The notes: generated by a model not told the origin, from the letters alone. A DNA stretch of 64,000 bases from Nitrososphaerota archaeon (GCA_022573895.1 JACZTB010000003.1:1-64000), one strand, 5' to 3'; positions 6,368-15,013 are shown, counted from the stretch's first letter. Numbers and translations: made by a program.

Positions 6368-7285
6368 TTAAACATGTTTTTTGTACTCTTTATACCGATT
6401 TCGAACAGTTACTGATGTTACTCCAGAAACTTTTGAAATCTTGGATTGAGATAAATTTACTCCCGTTTTGATTGTTGCGATATAGATTACAGCGGCGGCA
6501 ACTGAGTTTGGTTTTTTTCCTGCAATTAGGTTTTTCTTTTTTAGAATATCAAAAATGTCTATGGCTTCACGTTTTGTGTTCTCAGGAATATCTAAATTAT
6601 TTGAAATTTTTATTATACATCTGACTGGATCTGGTACAGATATAGCAAGTTTAAGATTTTGAAGTAAGAGTCTATAGTTTTTTGCGACTGAATTTCTACT
6701 TTGTTGAAGATTCTTTGAAATGTCTACGATTGTTCGTGTAACATCCACTTCTCTGCATGCGGCATACACACATGCTCCAACTATACCGTGAATGCTTCTA
6801 CCACGTATTAATTGCGCTCTTGCAGCTTTTCTATAGATGTAAGCAGATCTTTCTATGATGGCATCTGAGAGAGATAGTTTTTCTTTCAATTTTTCCATCT
6901 CACATAATGCAGTTCTAAGATTTCGATCAGCAGAAGTTTTTGTATGACTTCTTGTATCCCAGAACCTTATTCTCTTCATTACGGGTCTCATTTTGTAAGT
7001 TACTGGCTTTCCTGTGGAATCATGGTTGAATCTGCCAATAATTGTTGCTAGCCCCATATCATGAAATCTGAGCGGTGATTTAGAACCAAAATGTGAAGCA
7101 TGTTCGCTCTTTGAAAACATATTACTGTCTTTTCTGTCATTTGAAATCTTTTCTTCTAAAACCTTTCCACAATCTTGACAAATCACTTCACCAGTTTCAA
7201 AATCAGTAATTTTGATACTCTCAATACATGAAAGAATTTCTCTATTATTTGAGATGAGTTCTTGAACTATAGGTTCCCTTAGCAT
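6368..7285 (-). CDS. tfb: Transcription initiation factor B (TFB) with incomplete zinc ribbon
   Basis: TFB recruits RNA polymerase to the TBP-bound promoter. From the ATG at 7285 the protein has 305 residues; an upstream in-frame ATG at 7345 would add 20 hydrophobic residues not expected in TFB. An N-terminal zinc-ribbon region holds ITDFETGEVICQDCGKV, then a B-reader/linker part, then two cyclin repeats (about residues 110-205 and 210-305), the first containing GIVGACVYAACREVDVTRT and the second AAAVIYIATIKTGVNLSQSKI. The ribbon has C20, C36 and C39 but Ser23 where TFBs carry the fourth Cys (usual CPEC is CIES here). Thaumarchaeota often have several TFB paralogues; this may be a specialised one. 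Confidence 0.9.
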   Translation of the reverse strand: MLREPIVQELISNNREILSCIESIKITDFETGEVICQDCGKVLEEKISNDRKDSNMFSKSEHASHFGSKSPLRFHDMGLATIIGRFNHDSTGKPVTYKMRPVMKRIRFWDTRSHTKTSADRNLRTALCEMEKLKEKLSLSDAIIERSAYIYRKAARAQLIRGRSIHGIVGACVYAACREVDVTRTIVDISKNLQQSRNSVAKNYRLLLQNLKLAISVPDPVRCIIKISNNLDIPENTKREAIDIFDILKKKNLIAGKKPNSVAAAVIYIATIKTGVNLSQSKISKVSGVTSVTVRNRYKEYKKHV

Positions 7286-7489
7286 GTAAAAAATTAAGAC
7301 AATAACTTTACAAAACCAAGCATTTGTCCATTGACAAAAACCCATTGATACTCTTAATCTCTCAATGTTTTTTTTGTTAATTACTGCCTTTAGTTATAGC
7401 ATAGTAATGAAATAAAAATAACATTGTAAAAATAATGAATATTTGTTTATTTTTTTCGTAAAAATAAAACAATTAGATAGTTTTTTTAT

Positions 7490-7585
7490 CTAGTCTTCAA
7501 GTTGTGAATAATCAAATAGCGCTTCCTCTTTATTCTCCTTTTTCTTGTTTGAAACTTTCTTCTCCTTCATTTTTTTTTCCATCAT
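7490..7585 (-). CDS. Possible charged micro-protein (31 residues)
   Basis: Two adjacent ATG codons at 7585 and 7582 begin a frame to TAG at 7490. The product is a very basic N-terminal half (MEKKMKEKKVSNKKKENK) followed by an acidic-aromatic end (EEALFDYSQLED). No family recognised. The switch from Lys-rich to Asp/Tyr/Leu residues looks less random than AT-rich filler, but evidence is thin. Flanking stretches 7286-7489 and 7586-7864 show no other gene I can support. Confidence 0.35.
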   Translation of the reverse strand: MMEKKMKEKKVSNKKKENKEEALFDYSQLED

Positions 7586-7864
7586 ATTCAAGTGTATTTG
7601 TAATATTTGAATTAGAATTTTTTTCCCTTAAAATTCATTCAAAATTTGATTGAATCTCTAGAATTATTGTAAAGAAAATTCACAATGATCACAAAATGTT
7701 GATAACAATTTTTTCCTGGAATACACACCAATCGCCTATCTTGTGGCAAAGTACGAATAGGAAGGTGGATTAAGAGACTAGGTATCGTTATTCTTATAAT
7801 TGATGAATAAGAAAAGACGCAACAAGTAAATTTCCAGCTAGTATTTTTATTAGGCATAAATTAA

Positions 7865-8890
7865 ATGCAAAATATCATGAAGATAGCAGTGATGGGAATG
7901 GGAGTAGCAGGCTCTTATCTCATGGCCAGACTAAAGGATTCAGAGCATGAAGTTATAGGATATGAAAGAATGGTAGAAGAGAAACATGACTCTATTTGCG
8001 CATGGGGAACAATAAAGTCAGAGCTAGAAAAGTTCTGCGAAAAGACTGGCAGAAATTTTGATGATTTTCTAATTCATGAAGGTAAGACTATGAAAGTCAA
8101 GATGGGTAATGGTGTAAAGTTTGATATTGGATTGCATGGATTGTGTACATATAACAAACTAGGATTAATCAAAGATTTTATCAAAGATTCTAAGGTACTT
8201 TATGGAACAGCACCAAAGCTTGAAGAGCTAGAAAAAGAGTATGACATGATAATTGATTGTACAGGATTTCATAGAATTTATCTGCCAAAGCTAAAAGAGG
8301 ATTTTTTCTTGCCAACATACGAGTACAAAGTTGAATATGAAAACGGCGTACCATTTGATGACTTTTACTTGGAGCCATTTCCAGGAATGTCAGGATACTT
8401 TTGGTACTTTCCATTGGGTGAAAAGTGGGCACATATAGGAGCTGGGGATTACAAAAAGAATCACGTCAAAGTCACAGATGAATTCTTGAAGAAATATGGA
8501 GGCAAAGTAATCCAAACTAAAGGACGCCCAATTAGACTAGCCACACCTGATAGATGCAAACCATTCTATTCAGGAAAAGTAGTTGGCGTTGGCGAATCAA
8601 TTGGAACAGTCTTTGCAATGTTAGGTGAGGGAATCATTCCATCTATGCAGTGCGTTGATATTTTCCTTGATAACATGCATGACTTTGCAGCATATGAAAA
8701 AGCAGTTGAAAAACACTTCAAGGTATATGCCAAGGTGTTTAATTTCGTAAGAGCAAAAATCCACAAGGACTTTAATTTCTTCAAGGCATTGCCTGACTTT
8801 ATCTCAATATTTCTCTATATGAAAAAGCATGAGAAAAGATTTGGAATGGACATTAAGATTAGTAATTTAATGAAAGTAGCAAAAGCCTAA
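7865..8890 (+). CDS. Geranylgeranyl reductase family flavoprotein
   Basis: A 341-residue FAD-dependent oxidoreductase. The N-terminus has the dinucleotide-binding motif IAVMGMGVAGSYLMARL, and near residue 240 the family signature GVGESIGTVFAMLGEG followed by IPSM, which contacts FAD in geranylgeranyl reductases. In archaea such enzymes saturate the double bonds of geranylgeranyl chains in membrane lipids or of related isoprenoids, so it works downstream of the prenyl synthase at 57956. The protein is slightly shorter than many (~390-450 residues). ATG at 7865 or 7877 are both possible starts. Its stop codon overlaps by four bases with that of the convergent Cys-cluster gene. Confidence 0.85.
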   Translation: MQNIMKIAVMGMGVAGSYLMARLKDSEHEVIGYERMVEEKHDSICAWGTIKSELEKFCEKTGRNFDDFLIHEGKTMKVKMGNGVKFDIGLHGLCTYNKLGLIKDFIKDSKVLYGTAPKLEELEKEYDMIIDCTGFHRIYLPKLKEDFFLPTYEYKVEYENGVPFDDFYLEPFPGMSGYFWYFPLGEKWAHIGAGDYKKNHVKVTDEFLKKYGGKVIQTKGRPIRLATPDRCKPFYSGKVVGVGESIGTVFAMLGEGIIPSMQCVDIFLDNMHDFAAYEKAVEKHFKVYAKVFNFVRAKIHKDFNFFKALPDFISIFLYMKKHEKRFGMDIKISNLMKVAKA

Positions 8891-9591
8891 CTGAGACTAA
8901 CTAAACCAAGTCCTTCTCTATTAGTACGGTTTGATGCCATGTTGTAATCGTAAATAATTTTTGAATATTCTTTGAATTCGTCTTTCATAGGATCTAAAGT
9001 ATCTGCAAGATAAAATCCTGGACAGTCACCAGTAAACTGAAAAGTCGCATGCACTCGAGCTTTTCCTTTTTCATTTTCTAGCCAAGTTGAAAATGGATAA
9101 AGATAGCATACTCCAGGCCTGTCAGGATGCATGCTGCAGTCCCCTTCTTCATCTAAAAATCTACATGAGATGTGTGTTCCATCATCTGCTTCAGTTTCAT
9201 CTTTTTTTCTTTTTAGATTAATTGTGGTCATTGTTGTCATTTGTCCCGATGGCCCTGGTTCTTGATAAGTTACAGTAAGTGTTTCATTTTTTATAAAGTC
9301 TGAAGTATTTTGATATTTCAAGCCCTTTCCAATAGTAATTAGATCATCAGAGGTTAATGGAAGTCTGCCTTGTCTATTACAACAGTTGTGACAGTCAGGC
9401 CAGTAGCATTTCCATAAAATGTACTTTTTTTTCGAATTTAGGTATGGTACATGAAAAATTACATCTTTTACTTTTATTGAATAATCAGATACATCTGTAA
9501 TTTTACCTAGCGTAAAATCCCGTAGAATGGGGTCAATGTCCCAATCTTTTTCTAACAAATCTAATGATTCTTCAATTTCTTTCTGAGACAA
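8887..9591 (-). CDS. YkgJ-type Cys-cluster protein
   Basis: 234 residues. The central part has a Cys cluster WKCYWPDCHNCCNRQGR around residues 60-76, and a second part CRFLDEEGDCSMHPDRPGVC near residues 145-165. This CxxxxxCxxCC ... C ... C ... C pattern is that of the YkgJ/UPF0153 family, proposed to bind zinc or an iron-sulfur cluster. Function is unknown in archaea. Its start at 9591 is divergent from the gene at 9629 with only 37 bases between, so the two share a promoter region. Confidence 0.75.
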   Translation of the reverse strand: MSQKEIEESLDLLEKDWDIDPILRDFTLGKITDVSDYSIKVKDVIFHVPYLNSKKKYILWKCYWPDCHNCCNRQGRLPLTSDDLITIGKGLKYQNTSDFIKNETLTVTYQEPGPSGQMTTMTTINLKRKKDETEADDGTHISCRFLDEEGDCSMHPDRPGVCYLYPFSTWLENEKGKARVHATFQFTGDCPGFYLADTLDPMKDEFKEYSKIIYDYNMASNRTNREGLGLVSLS

Positions 9592-9628
9592 CTAACAAGT
9601 TATAACATCTTTTGTAGATATATTACTA

Positions 9629-9949
9629 ATGTTAAGTAAAAAAGGAAAACATGCCTCAGCCACAGAAAACAGGAGATTTGTGTGGGCTGAAATCATTTGG
9701 CCGTTAATTTTAGAAATTAATAATGTCACATTTTCATTAAAACAATTTCAAAATAAACGTGATCAAGTGCGTAAAGAAAAAAACATAGCAATTACAATTC
9801 CATCTAGGGGATTGGTTTCATTAATGAGAAAAGGAATTCTCTTAAAGGATGAAGACACTTATTCAATTCATTTTAAATTAATTCCATACATGAGATTAAG
9901 AGCAGAGTGTAATTATGCAACTGCTATTCATGAAGTTATTATCAGGTAA
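9629..9949 (+). CDS. Small winged-helix-like protein, unknown
   Basis: 106 residues beginning MLSKKGKHASATENRRFVW. The C-terminal half (SLKQFQNKRDQVRKE ... PSRGLVSLMRKGILLKDEDTYSIHF) alternates helices with a short beta hairpin, as in winged-helix DNA-binding proteins, and the whole is basic. I do not recognise a named family, and a regulatory role is inference. It shares the short intergenic region with the divergent Cys-cluster gene and is followed by the tRNA-Gln gene on the same strand. Confidence 0.5.
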   Translation: MLSKKGKHASATENRRFVWAEIIWPLILEINNVTFSLKQFQNKRDQVRKEKNIAITIPSRGLVSLMRKGILLKDEDTYSIHFKLIPYMRLRAECNYATAIHEVIIR

Positions 9950-9994
9950 CTTCACCAAATGATTATATTCTAAAACACCAGAGTTTGTTTTGGT

Positions 9995-10099
9995 AGCCCG
10001 ATAGTCTAGCGGTCAAATAATATTTTAGATCAAGGATTCTGCCCTCTGGATCTCATGAGTGGATAGGCGGAGACGGCAGTTCGAATCTGCCTCGGGCTA
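9995..10099 (+). tRNA. tRNA-Gln (CUG) with two predicted introns
   Basis: Mature parts fold as a normal 73-nt tRNA: acceptor AGCCCGA/TCGGGCT with A-U first pair (typical of archaeal tRNA-Gln), D stem GTCT/GGAT, anticodon stem CTGCC/GGCGG with loop CTCTGGA (anticodon CTG at 10046-10048), T stem GGCAG/CTGCC with loop TTCGAAT, discriminator A. To reach this fold two insertions must be removed: 17 nt in the D loop (about 10017-10033, flanked by TCAA repeats) and 15 nt after the anticodon loop (about 10051-10065, near the canonical 37/38 site; boundary may slip by one base). The 3' end is 12 bases from the end of rps7 on the other strand. Confidence 0.85.
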
Positions 10100-10111
10100 C
10101 TGGAAAAATTT

Positions 10112-10711
10112 CTATCTTGATGCTTGTGCTATGCGTTCTAACTCATTCTTTTTCTTTACTGAAGGAGCGTTGGAGTCATTGTTTGCTGCAAGTATGAGTT
10201 GTTCAGCCATGTGTTCTTCAATTGGTTTTGGATTGGAAAATGTTGCCTCTTTAATGGCATCTGAGATGAATTTTAGTGCCAAGTCAACTCGTCTAATTGG
10301 GGCAACATCAACTGACACATGGTATACTGTACCACCATAAACAATTCTAGTAGTATCTTCGTTTGGAGCAGAAAACTCTACGGCTCTAACTAAAATTTCA
10401 ACTGGATTTTTTCCAGTTTTTAGTGAAATAATTTCAAATGCAGTTTTTACAGTATTGAGAACTTTGGTCTTTTTTCCAGTCATTCTTCCTGTGTTCTTTG
10501 CATATTTCTTTCCAAAGTGCATTGTCTTGTTCATCAATCGTTCAACAAGGTTAACATCAGCTTTGTTGAATCTCTTGAGTGCTGAACGACCATAGGTGTA
10601 TGGTAAAATTTGTTTTCTCAATGAGATTGCGGTCTTTAATCCAGGATCTTTAATCTCAATATCTGACAAATCCCATTTTCTAAATAATAACAAATTCTTT
10701 GTTTCTGCCAT
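10112..10711 (-). CDS. rps7: Ribosomal protein uS7
   Basis: 199 residues, the archaeal length. The basic loop RRVDLALKFISDAIKEA and the segment KGKKYAKNTGRMTGKKTKVLN-like region (here HFGKKYAKNTGRM) match the 16S rRNA 3'-domain-binding protein S7. It is the last gene of the rpl30e-nusA-rps12-rps7 block, starting three bases after the rps12 stop. In most archaea EF-1A and rps10 follow; here the strand ends and a convergent tRNA-Gln follows instead. Confidence 0.97.
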   Translation of the reverse strand: MAETKNLLLFRKWDLSDIEIKDPGLKTAISLRKQILPYTYGRSALKRFNKADVNLVERLMNKTMHFGKKYAKNTGRMTGKKTKVLNTVKTAFEIISLKTGKNPVEILVRAVEFSAPNEDTTRIVYGGTVYHVSVDVAPIRRVDLALKFISDAIKEATFSNPKPIEEHMAEQLILAANNDSNAPSVKKKNELERIAQASR

Positions 10712-10713
10712 TT

Positions 10714-11151
10714 CTATCTCCTTGGTTTCTCTTTCTTACCAATTACTAACTCGTGAAGTGATGTACCGTTAACTTTGAAAACTTTGAATCTAACACCAGG
10801 AATATCTCCCATTGCACCACCTTGTGTTGCGCCCATACCTTGAATATGTACCTCATCATGTTCATCAATAAAGTTCATTGCACCGTCTCGTGGCAAAAAT
10901 GCTGTGACGGTCTTTCCATTTTTAATCAATTGAACTCTAACACATTTTCTTATAGCAGAGTTTGGTTGTTTTGCTGCAATACCTACTTTTTCTAAAACAA
11001 TACCTCTTGCTTGAGGTGCACCTCCAAGAGGATCAGATTTTTTATCAATACCAAGTTTTCTTCTCTTGTAAGTAGAGATTGCCCATCTCTGTTTCTTTTT
11101 CTTAGAAGTCAAAACTCTGCCAGCAAATAATCCAAGAGGTGATTTTCTCAT
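10714..11151 (-). CDS. rps12: Ribosomal protein uS12
   Basis: 145 residues, the archaeal length. Characteristic segments are [40 protein letters not shown] and the decoding-centre loop with AFLPRDGA. It lies three bases after nusA and three before rps7, in the usual archaeal order. Confidence 0.98.
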   Translation of the reverse strand: MRKSPLGLFAGRVLTSKKKKQRWAISTYKRRKLGIDKKSDPLGGAPQARGIVLEKVGIAAKQPNSAIRKCVRVQLIKNGKTVTAFLPRDGAMNFIDEHDEVHIQGMGATQGGAMGDIPGVRFKVFKVNGTSLHELVIGKKEKPRR

Positions 11152-11154
11152 ATA

Positions 11155-11619
11155 CTACATCTCCAATGTTGCTCTTTCTGGACTGTTAATCAGTACGTTT
11201 GTAATATTAAAATATCGTTTTGCAAGTAGCCTTGCTTTCTGAGCATTCCTACCTTCTCTTCCAACAACAATTCCTTTCTTTCTTGGGTCGACCATTACAA
11301 TTGCTTGTTTTGATCCATCTGGTCGTGTACTTATTTTTACCTCAGTAACTAGTTTTGAATTAAGTAAATTAGTCAAAAATTTTGCTGGATCATCATCAAA
11401 TTCAACCAATTCAACATTTGTTTTGAGAATATTTTGCAATGATTTGATATGAACACCACCTTTGCCAATTGCCAAGCCCATTTTACCAGAATTAACTACA
11501 AAAATTATCCTATCTTGTTTTTCATCTTCAATACAATCACGTGCAGTTGCGCCTGTAACATTTTGGAAAAGAGACATCATACGCATTTGATCAGTTGTGA
11601 GTTTAATTGCTTGTGTCAT
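11155..11619 (-). CDS. nusA: Archaeal NusA-like transcription factor (two KH domains)
   Basis: 154 residues, consisting only of two KH domains as usual in archaea (the bacterial S1 and N-terminal domains are absent). GKMGLAIGKGGVHIKSLQ near residues 45-62 and KKGIVVGREGRNAQKARLLAKRYF near 110-135 are the two GxxG loops. It binds RNA and is thought to act in transcription termination or elongation. It keeps its ancestral position between rpl30e and rps12. Confidence 0.95.
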   Translation of the reverse strand: MTQAIKLTTDQMRMMSLFQNVTGATARDCIEDEKQDRIIFVVNSGKMGLAIGKGGVHIKSLQNILKTNVELVEFDDDPAKFLTNLLNSKLVTEVKISTRPDGSKQAIVMVDPRKKGIVVGREGRNAQKARLLAKRYFNITNVLINSPERATLEM

Positions 11620-11682
11620 AAAAAGTCCTATTTATCTCCGAACAAAAATGTCTCATTTAAACTTTCATAAAATAAAATACAA

Positions 11683-12006
11683 CTATACATTTTTGATCTC
11701 AGCTTCTGTATCTTTTAGAATTGACTTGATGTTACCATCAGTTATTGATGTAAATGAAAGTGTTGAAATTCTAAATTGTAAGCCGCACAATCTACCCAAA
11801 GCGACTGATGTTCCTCGAAAGTTCACCAATGGTACTTTTTCTTTTTTTGCATCTGATTCAATTTTCTCAAACATTTCTTTTTTAATTGATTGAGACAATA
11901 CAACTAGCTTGGAATCTTTTACAGAGTTCAAAACTTGTTTAGCTCCAAAGGTTAACTTGTCTTCTTTGAGAGCGTCTTTCAATGATTTTTCAAGTATCTT
12001 ACTCAT
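11683..12006 (-). CDS. rpl30e: Ribosomal protein eL30
   Basis: 107 residues from the ATG at 12006; an in-frame TTG at 12024 is less likely. The eL30/eL8 fold is shown by LKEDKLTFGAKQVLNSVKDSKLVVLSQS and the conserved late part NFRGTSVALGRLCGLQFRISTLS. A strong TATA element at 12041-12050 gives this gene its own start site about 14 bases upstream. In most archaea it is co-transcribed with rpoA, but here an LSm gene and two exported-protein genes lie between. Confidence 0.95.
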   Translation of the reverse strand: MSKILEKSLKDALKEDKLTFGAKQVLNSVKDSKLVVLSQSIKKEMFEKIESDAKKEKVPLVNFRGTSVALGRLCGLQFRISTLSFTSITDGNIKSILKDTEAEIKNV

Positions 12007-12040
12007 GTGTTTACCTAATGACAATCGTCTTAATGGGGCT

Positions 12041-12050
12041 TTATACGTTT
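12041..12050 (-). promoter_or_regulatory. TATA box of the rpl30e-nusA-rps12-rps7 operon
   Basis: AAACGTATAA on the minus strand, centred near 12046, about 40 bases before the ATG at 12006. The expected start site is near 12020, leaving a short leader. It shows that the ribosomal block has a promoter separate from the rpoHBA block. Confidence 0.6.
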
Positions 12051-12083
12051 ATTGAAAAATTATGTATGCTAAAGGTAAAAAAC

Positions 12084-13469
12084 TTAGTTTAGAAAACCAA
12101 ATAGAGAAACTAAAGAAGAAAATGCATGACTAATTTCTTCAAAAAAGTTTGTTGGTTTTTGTTTTTTAGATTCAAATGAAATAGTTTTTTCAGGTAAAGT
12201 AGATTGTTGATAAATAATATTTTCAGTTTCAAATTCTGTAGTCTCTGATAATGCAATTTCAAGATTTTTACTAGCAGTAGTATAATTGGGGTTTTTCACT
12301 TGAATTTCATTGTACAATGAAATAGCCTCATCAAAATTTCCTAGATTTACAAGGGCATTAGCCTTGTTATTTTTGGCAGGTAGAAAATCAGGATCAATAT
12401 TGATTGCTTGATCATAAAACACTATTGCCTCAGAAAAATATCCTAATTTTCCTAAAGCAGAACCTTTGTTCACAAGAATTTCTACATCATTAGGATTATC
12501 TATCAATGAGTCATTAAAGAAATTCAAAGAACTATCAAATTTACATAATCGATACAGAGCAGGCCCCATTCCATCATAATATGAAATGGTATCAGTAAAA
12601 GTACTTGAATCACATGTCAGATTAATTTGATTTAGTAATTTTCCTAATTCGATATCTTCTACAGTAAGATTTGTTTGTTTTTTAATTTCAATTGATGGTT
12701 CTACTATTTTTTCCTCAATGTGTATACTTTCTGGGACCTCTTCTACAACAGTATCTACAACAGTATCTACAATTACTGATTGTGGAAATTCATAATAATC
12801 AAAAAAAGATATTGCTTCTGCTCCTCCATAATGTGCTTTTATTGAATATGTGCCATCTACTCTAAAATTAACTCCAGATTTTACAAGAAAATTTGTAGAA
12901 AATTTCAGATCAGAATCAATTGAGCTAAAATAAAATCCCGCAGGCATTCCAAATGGATCATAAATTCCTATTAATACTGTAGAAGAATCCAATACAGAAA
13001 CTAGACCAGTAATTTTGATTTGATCTTTGTCGGTGTATTGTTTTTTGTTAGTATAAAGCAGAATAATTTCAGGTTCTTCCAAGCCCTCAACAAAAATTTC
13101 AGGTTCAGAATATTTGTTTTCAATAATAAAATAATGATTTTCAGAAATTTGTCCATAGTCTAATTTTATAGTGTATTTTCCAATTTTTTCATAAAATGGG
13201 GAATAAAGTGAGATTGTTTTAGAGAAGGTTTTTTGAGGTGAAATTTCTAAATTATTTGCCGATAAAATTTTTCCGTAAGGATCATAGATACTTAATGCAA
13301 TAACTGGCATTCCAAAATCAAGAATCTCTCCTGAAATGGTAAGAGAATCACCTATCTTGTAGTGCTGTTTATCAAAATCTACGATGAATGAATCTGCAAA
13401 AACTTCTGTAAGAATCAAAGGAGATAATGTGGTTAACACTAGTGTTATTCCTAGCAAGTATCCTAACAC
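12084..13469 (-). CDS. Exported protein with two beta-sandwich modules and TPR repeats
   Basis: 461 residues. A signal peptide (about residues 1-25, ending FADS) is followed by two modules with the pattern D-K-x-x-Y-x-x-G-D-x-L-x-I-S-G-E (near 33-50) and N-K-K-Q-Y-T-D-K-D-Q-I-K-I-T-G (near 140-155), related to those in the PEFG proteins. Then come a linker with VDTVVDTVVEE, and from about residue 285 three tetratricopeptide repeats including NKGSALGKLGYFSEAIVFYD and NKANALVNLGNFDEAISLYN, and a short hydrophobic end. The TPRs imply protein-protein contacts outside the cell. Function unknown; it is inserted in the RNA polymerase/ribosomal gene cluster. Confidence 0.8.
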   Translation of the reverse strand: MLGYLLGITLVLTTLSPLILTEVFADSFIVDFDKQHYKIGDSLTISGEILDFGMPVIALSIYDPYGKILSANNLEISPQKTFSKTISLYSPFYEKIGKYTIKLDYGQISENHYFIIENKYSEPEIFVEGLEEPEIILLYTNKKQYTDKDQIKITGLVSVLDSSTVLIGIYDPFGMPAGFYFSSIDSDLKFSTNFLVKSGVNFRVDGTYSIKAHYGGAEAISFFDYYEFPQSVIVDTVVDTVVEEVPESIHIEEKIVEPSIEIKKQTNLTVEDIELGKLLNQINLTCDSSTFTDTISYYDGMGPALYRLCKFDSSLNFFNDSLIDNPNDVEILVNKGSALGKLGYFSEAIVFYDQAINIDPDFLPAKNNKANALVNLGNFDEAISLYNEIQVKNPNYTTASKNLEIALSETTEFETENIIYQQSTLPEKTISFESKKQKPTNFFEEISHAFSSLVSLFGFLN

Positions 13470-13521
13470 ACGGGTAAAAACATAATTTTCTATTTAATAA
13501 TCACGTAGAATTCATACTTTT

Positions 13522-14718
13522 TCATTCAACTACGATCAAAGTTGACATCACAGGACCCAATGCCACTGGATCATTAAGAGAATTCCAAACAAATGTTTCA
13601 ATTTGATATGTTCCAGATTTTTTAGGGGTCCAAGATTGAGAAACATCTAGATTTTGTTTGGGAGACAGTTCACCCTGTATCCATGAAATTAATTCCACAG
13701 AATTAGTGATATTTTTTACTTGAAAGAGATAAACAAATTTCTGAGTAAAGTTATGATCATTTGTTATAGTTCCAACTATCTGCATTTGGTTATTAGATGA
13801 AAATGATTGTAATTGATTACCAAGACTGTCAGACAAAATGATTTTTGAGTTGTCAAGTCTTTTAATTGGAGGAATTGATGAATCAGTTCTGGCAGAAGTT
13901 TCAATTTCTAAATTATCTAATGTTGAAAATGGTTTTGGTAATGTATGGTCGTCATATTTAGCAAAAATTTCATCTCCAAGTAGTAAATAAAGACGATTTC
14001 CACTGGAGGGCAAAGTTTGAGATAAAGAAATTGTTGCAACAAATAAGCCAGAACTTTCGGATGTTTCAATAGCATTAACTTCAATTCCTGCAATATCAGA
14101 ATCTGAAAAAAATTGTATAGGAATATGATCAAGTGCCTCAGGATTTAGATTCATATCAAGATCAATGACACGTATTGTTACAGATTCGTCTGAGAAGAAA
14201 GTCTCTTTTGAAAATTGAATTGTTCCAATATTCCAACTTACAGGAACAGACTCGGTTAATACCACACCATCTGCAAATTCAAATGAGATTGTGATTGCTG
14301 AATCTCGATTAACTTCTAAAAATCCATTCGTAGGCCCATTTCCAAGGGTTCTAGGTGTTGTATCAATATCTCCATCACCATCAGCATCATGTAAGAAACC
14401 TGTGAGAATAACCTCAGCGGTAAAAATTCCTGAATTGACGTCTGTTTCAGTAAATCGATATGGTTCTAGAGAAGCTTCCCTTGTAGATATTTTGATTGGA
14501 TGATCTTCAGTATTTCCAATTGAGTCAATTAGGTATTTGCCAGTATTCCAACTTGGTGCTATTATTGTAATTTTTATTTTATCAGTCCAAGTGTATGTAG
14601 TCTTATCAAAAAAAATTGGAGCATATGGATCATTATAATCAGGAATCGGTTCTCCAAATGCAGGAAAAAAAATCAATGGATAGAACAGAAAAAGCAAATA
14701 CATGATTAAATTTGTCAA
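13522..14718 (-). CDS. Exported surface protein with beta repeats
   Basis: 398 residues. A signal peptide at the N-terminus (to about residue 22, FGEP) is followed by repeated strands with the motif VNSGIFTAEVILTG and later SSGLFVATISLSQ, separated by segments such as FSKETFFSDESVTIRVIDLDMN. The D-x-D-x-D-G-D-I-D segment (HDADGDGDIDTTPRT) looks like a calcium-binding loop. The last ~110 residues form a separate beta-rich domain ending TLIVVE. No sorting signal is visible. Same family of repeats as the proteins at 1134-2276 and 34207-37401. It lies 32 bases after the LSm gene, same strand. Confidence 0.75.
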   Translation of the reverse strand: MTNLIMYLLFLFYPLIFFPAFGEPIPDYNDPYAPIFFDKTTYTWTDKIKITIIAPSWNTGKYLIDSIGNTEDHPIKISTREASLEPYRFTETDVNSGIFTAEVILTGFLHDADGDGDIDTTPRTLGNGPTNGFLEVNRDSAITISFEFADGVVLTESVPVSWNIGTIQFSKETFFSDESVTIRVIDLDMNLNPEALDHIPIQFFSDSDIAGIEVNAIETSESSGLFVATISLSQTLPSSGNRLYLLLGDEIFAKYDDHTLPKPFSTLDNLEIETSARTDSSIPPIKRLDNSKIILSDSLGNQLQSFSSNNQMQIVGTITNDHNFTQKFVYLFQVKNITNSVELISWIQGELSPKQNLDVSQSWTPKKSGTYQIETFVWNSLNDPVALGPVMSTLIVVE

Positions 14719-14750
14719 AGATTGAATTTAATGTTTGATGGAATAGATTT

Positions 14751-14981
14751 CTATGATTCTTCTTTCTGCATAGAGACTGTTAAAATATTATCACCACGAA
14801 TTAAAATGGTTTCAAGTTTTTCAGGTTTTTCATTTGTTATGTCTTCTGCATCTTCCAGGGTCAAATTCATGTGAATATCAAAGTCTTTGAGTATACCTTG
14901 AATAGTTTTATTGTTTCGTAATTTGATTAAAACAACTTTGTCTCTACTGTTATTCATTAATGTTGAGATTTCATAAGCCAC
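14751..14981 (-). CDS. LSm (Sm-like) RNA-binding protein
   Basis: 76 residues, the usual length of an archaeal LSm (SmAP) protein, which forms a ring that binds U-rich RNA. Sm1 is NKTIQGILKDFDIHMNLTLED and Sm2 is ILIRGDNILTVSM. It lies 32 bases after the rpoA stop on the same strand and could be read through from the polymerase operon. Confidence 0.95.
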   Translation of the reverse strand: MAYEISTLMNNSRDKVVLIKLRNNKTIQGILKDFDIHMNLTLEDAEDITNEKPEKLETILIRGDNILTVSMQKEES

Positions 14982-15013
14982 AATTATTCACTTGATAGTT
15001 TAATTTTAGTTCC

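Noticed and set aside
7639-7857. 72-codon frame on the minus strand
   Set aside because: Composition (Ile, Leu, Ser, Tyr) is that of AT-rich non-coding DNA and no motif or promoter is visible; not called.
12742-12770. Tandem repeat in the exported TPR protein
   Set aside because: Only two 12-base units (VDT repeats) in coding sequence; too short to call as a separate element.
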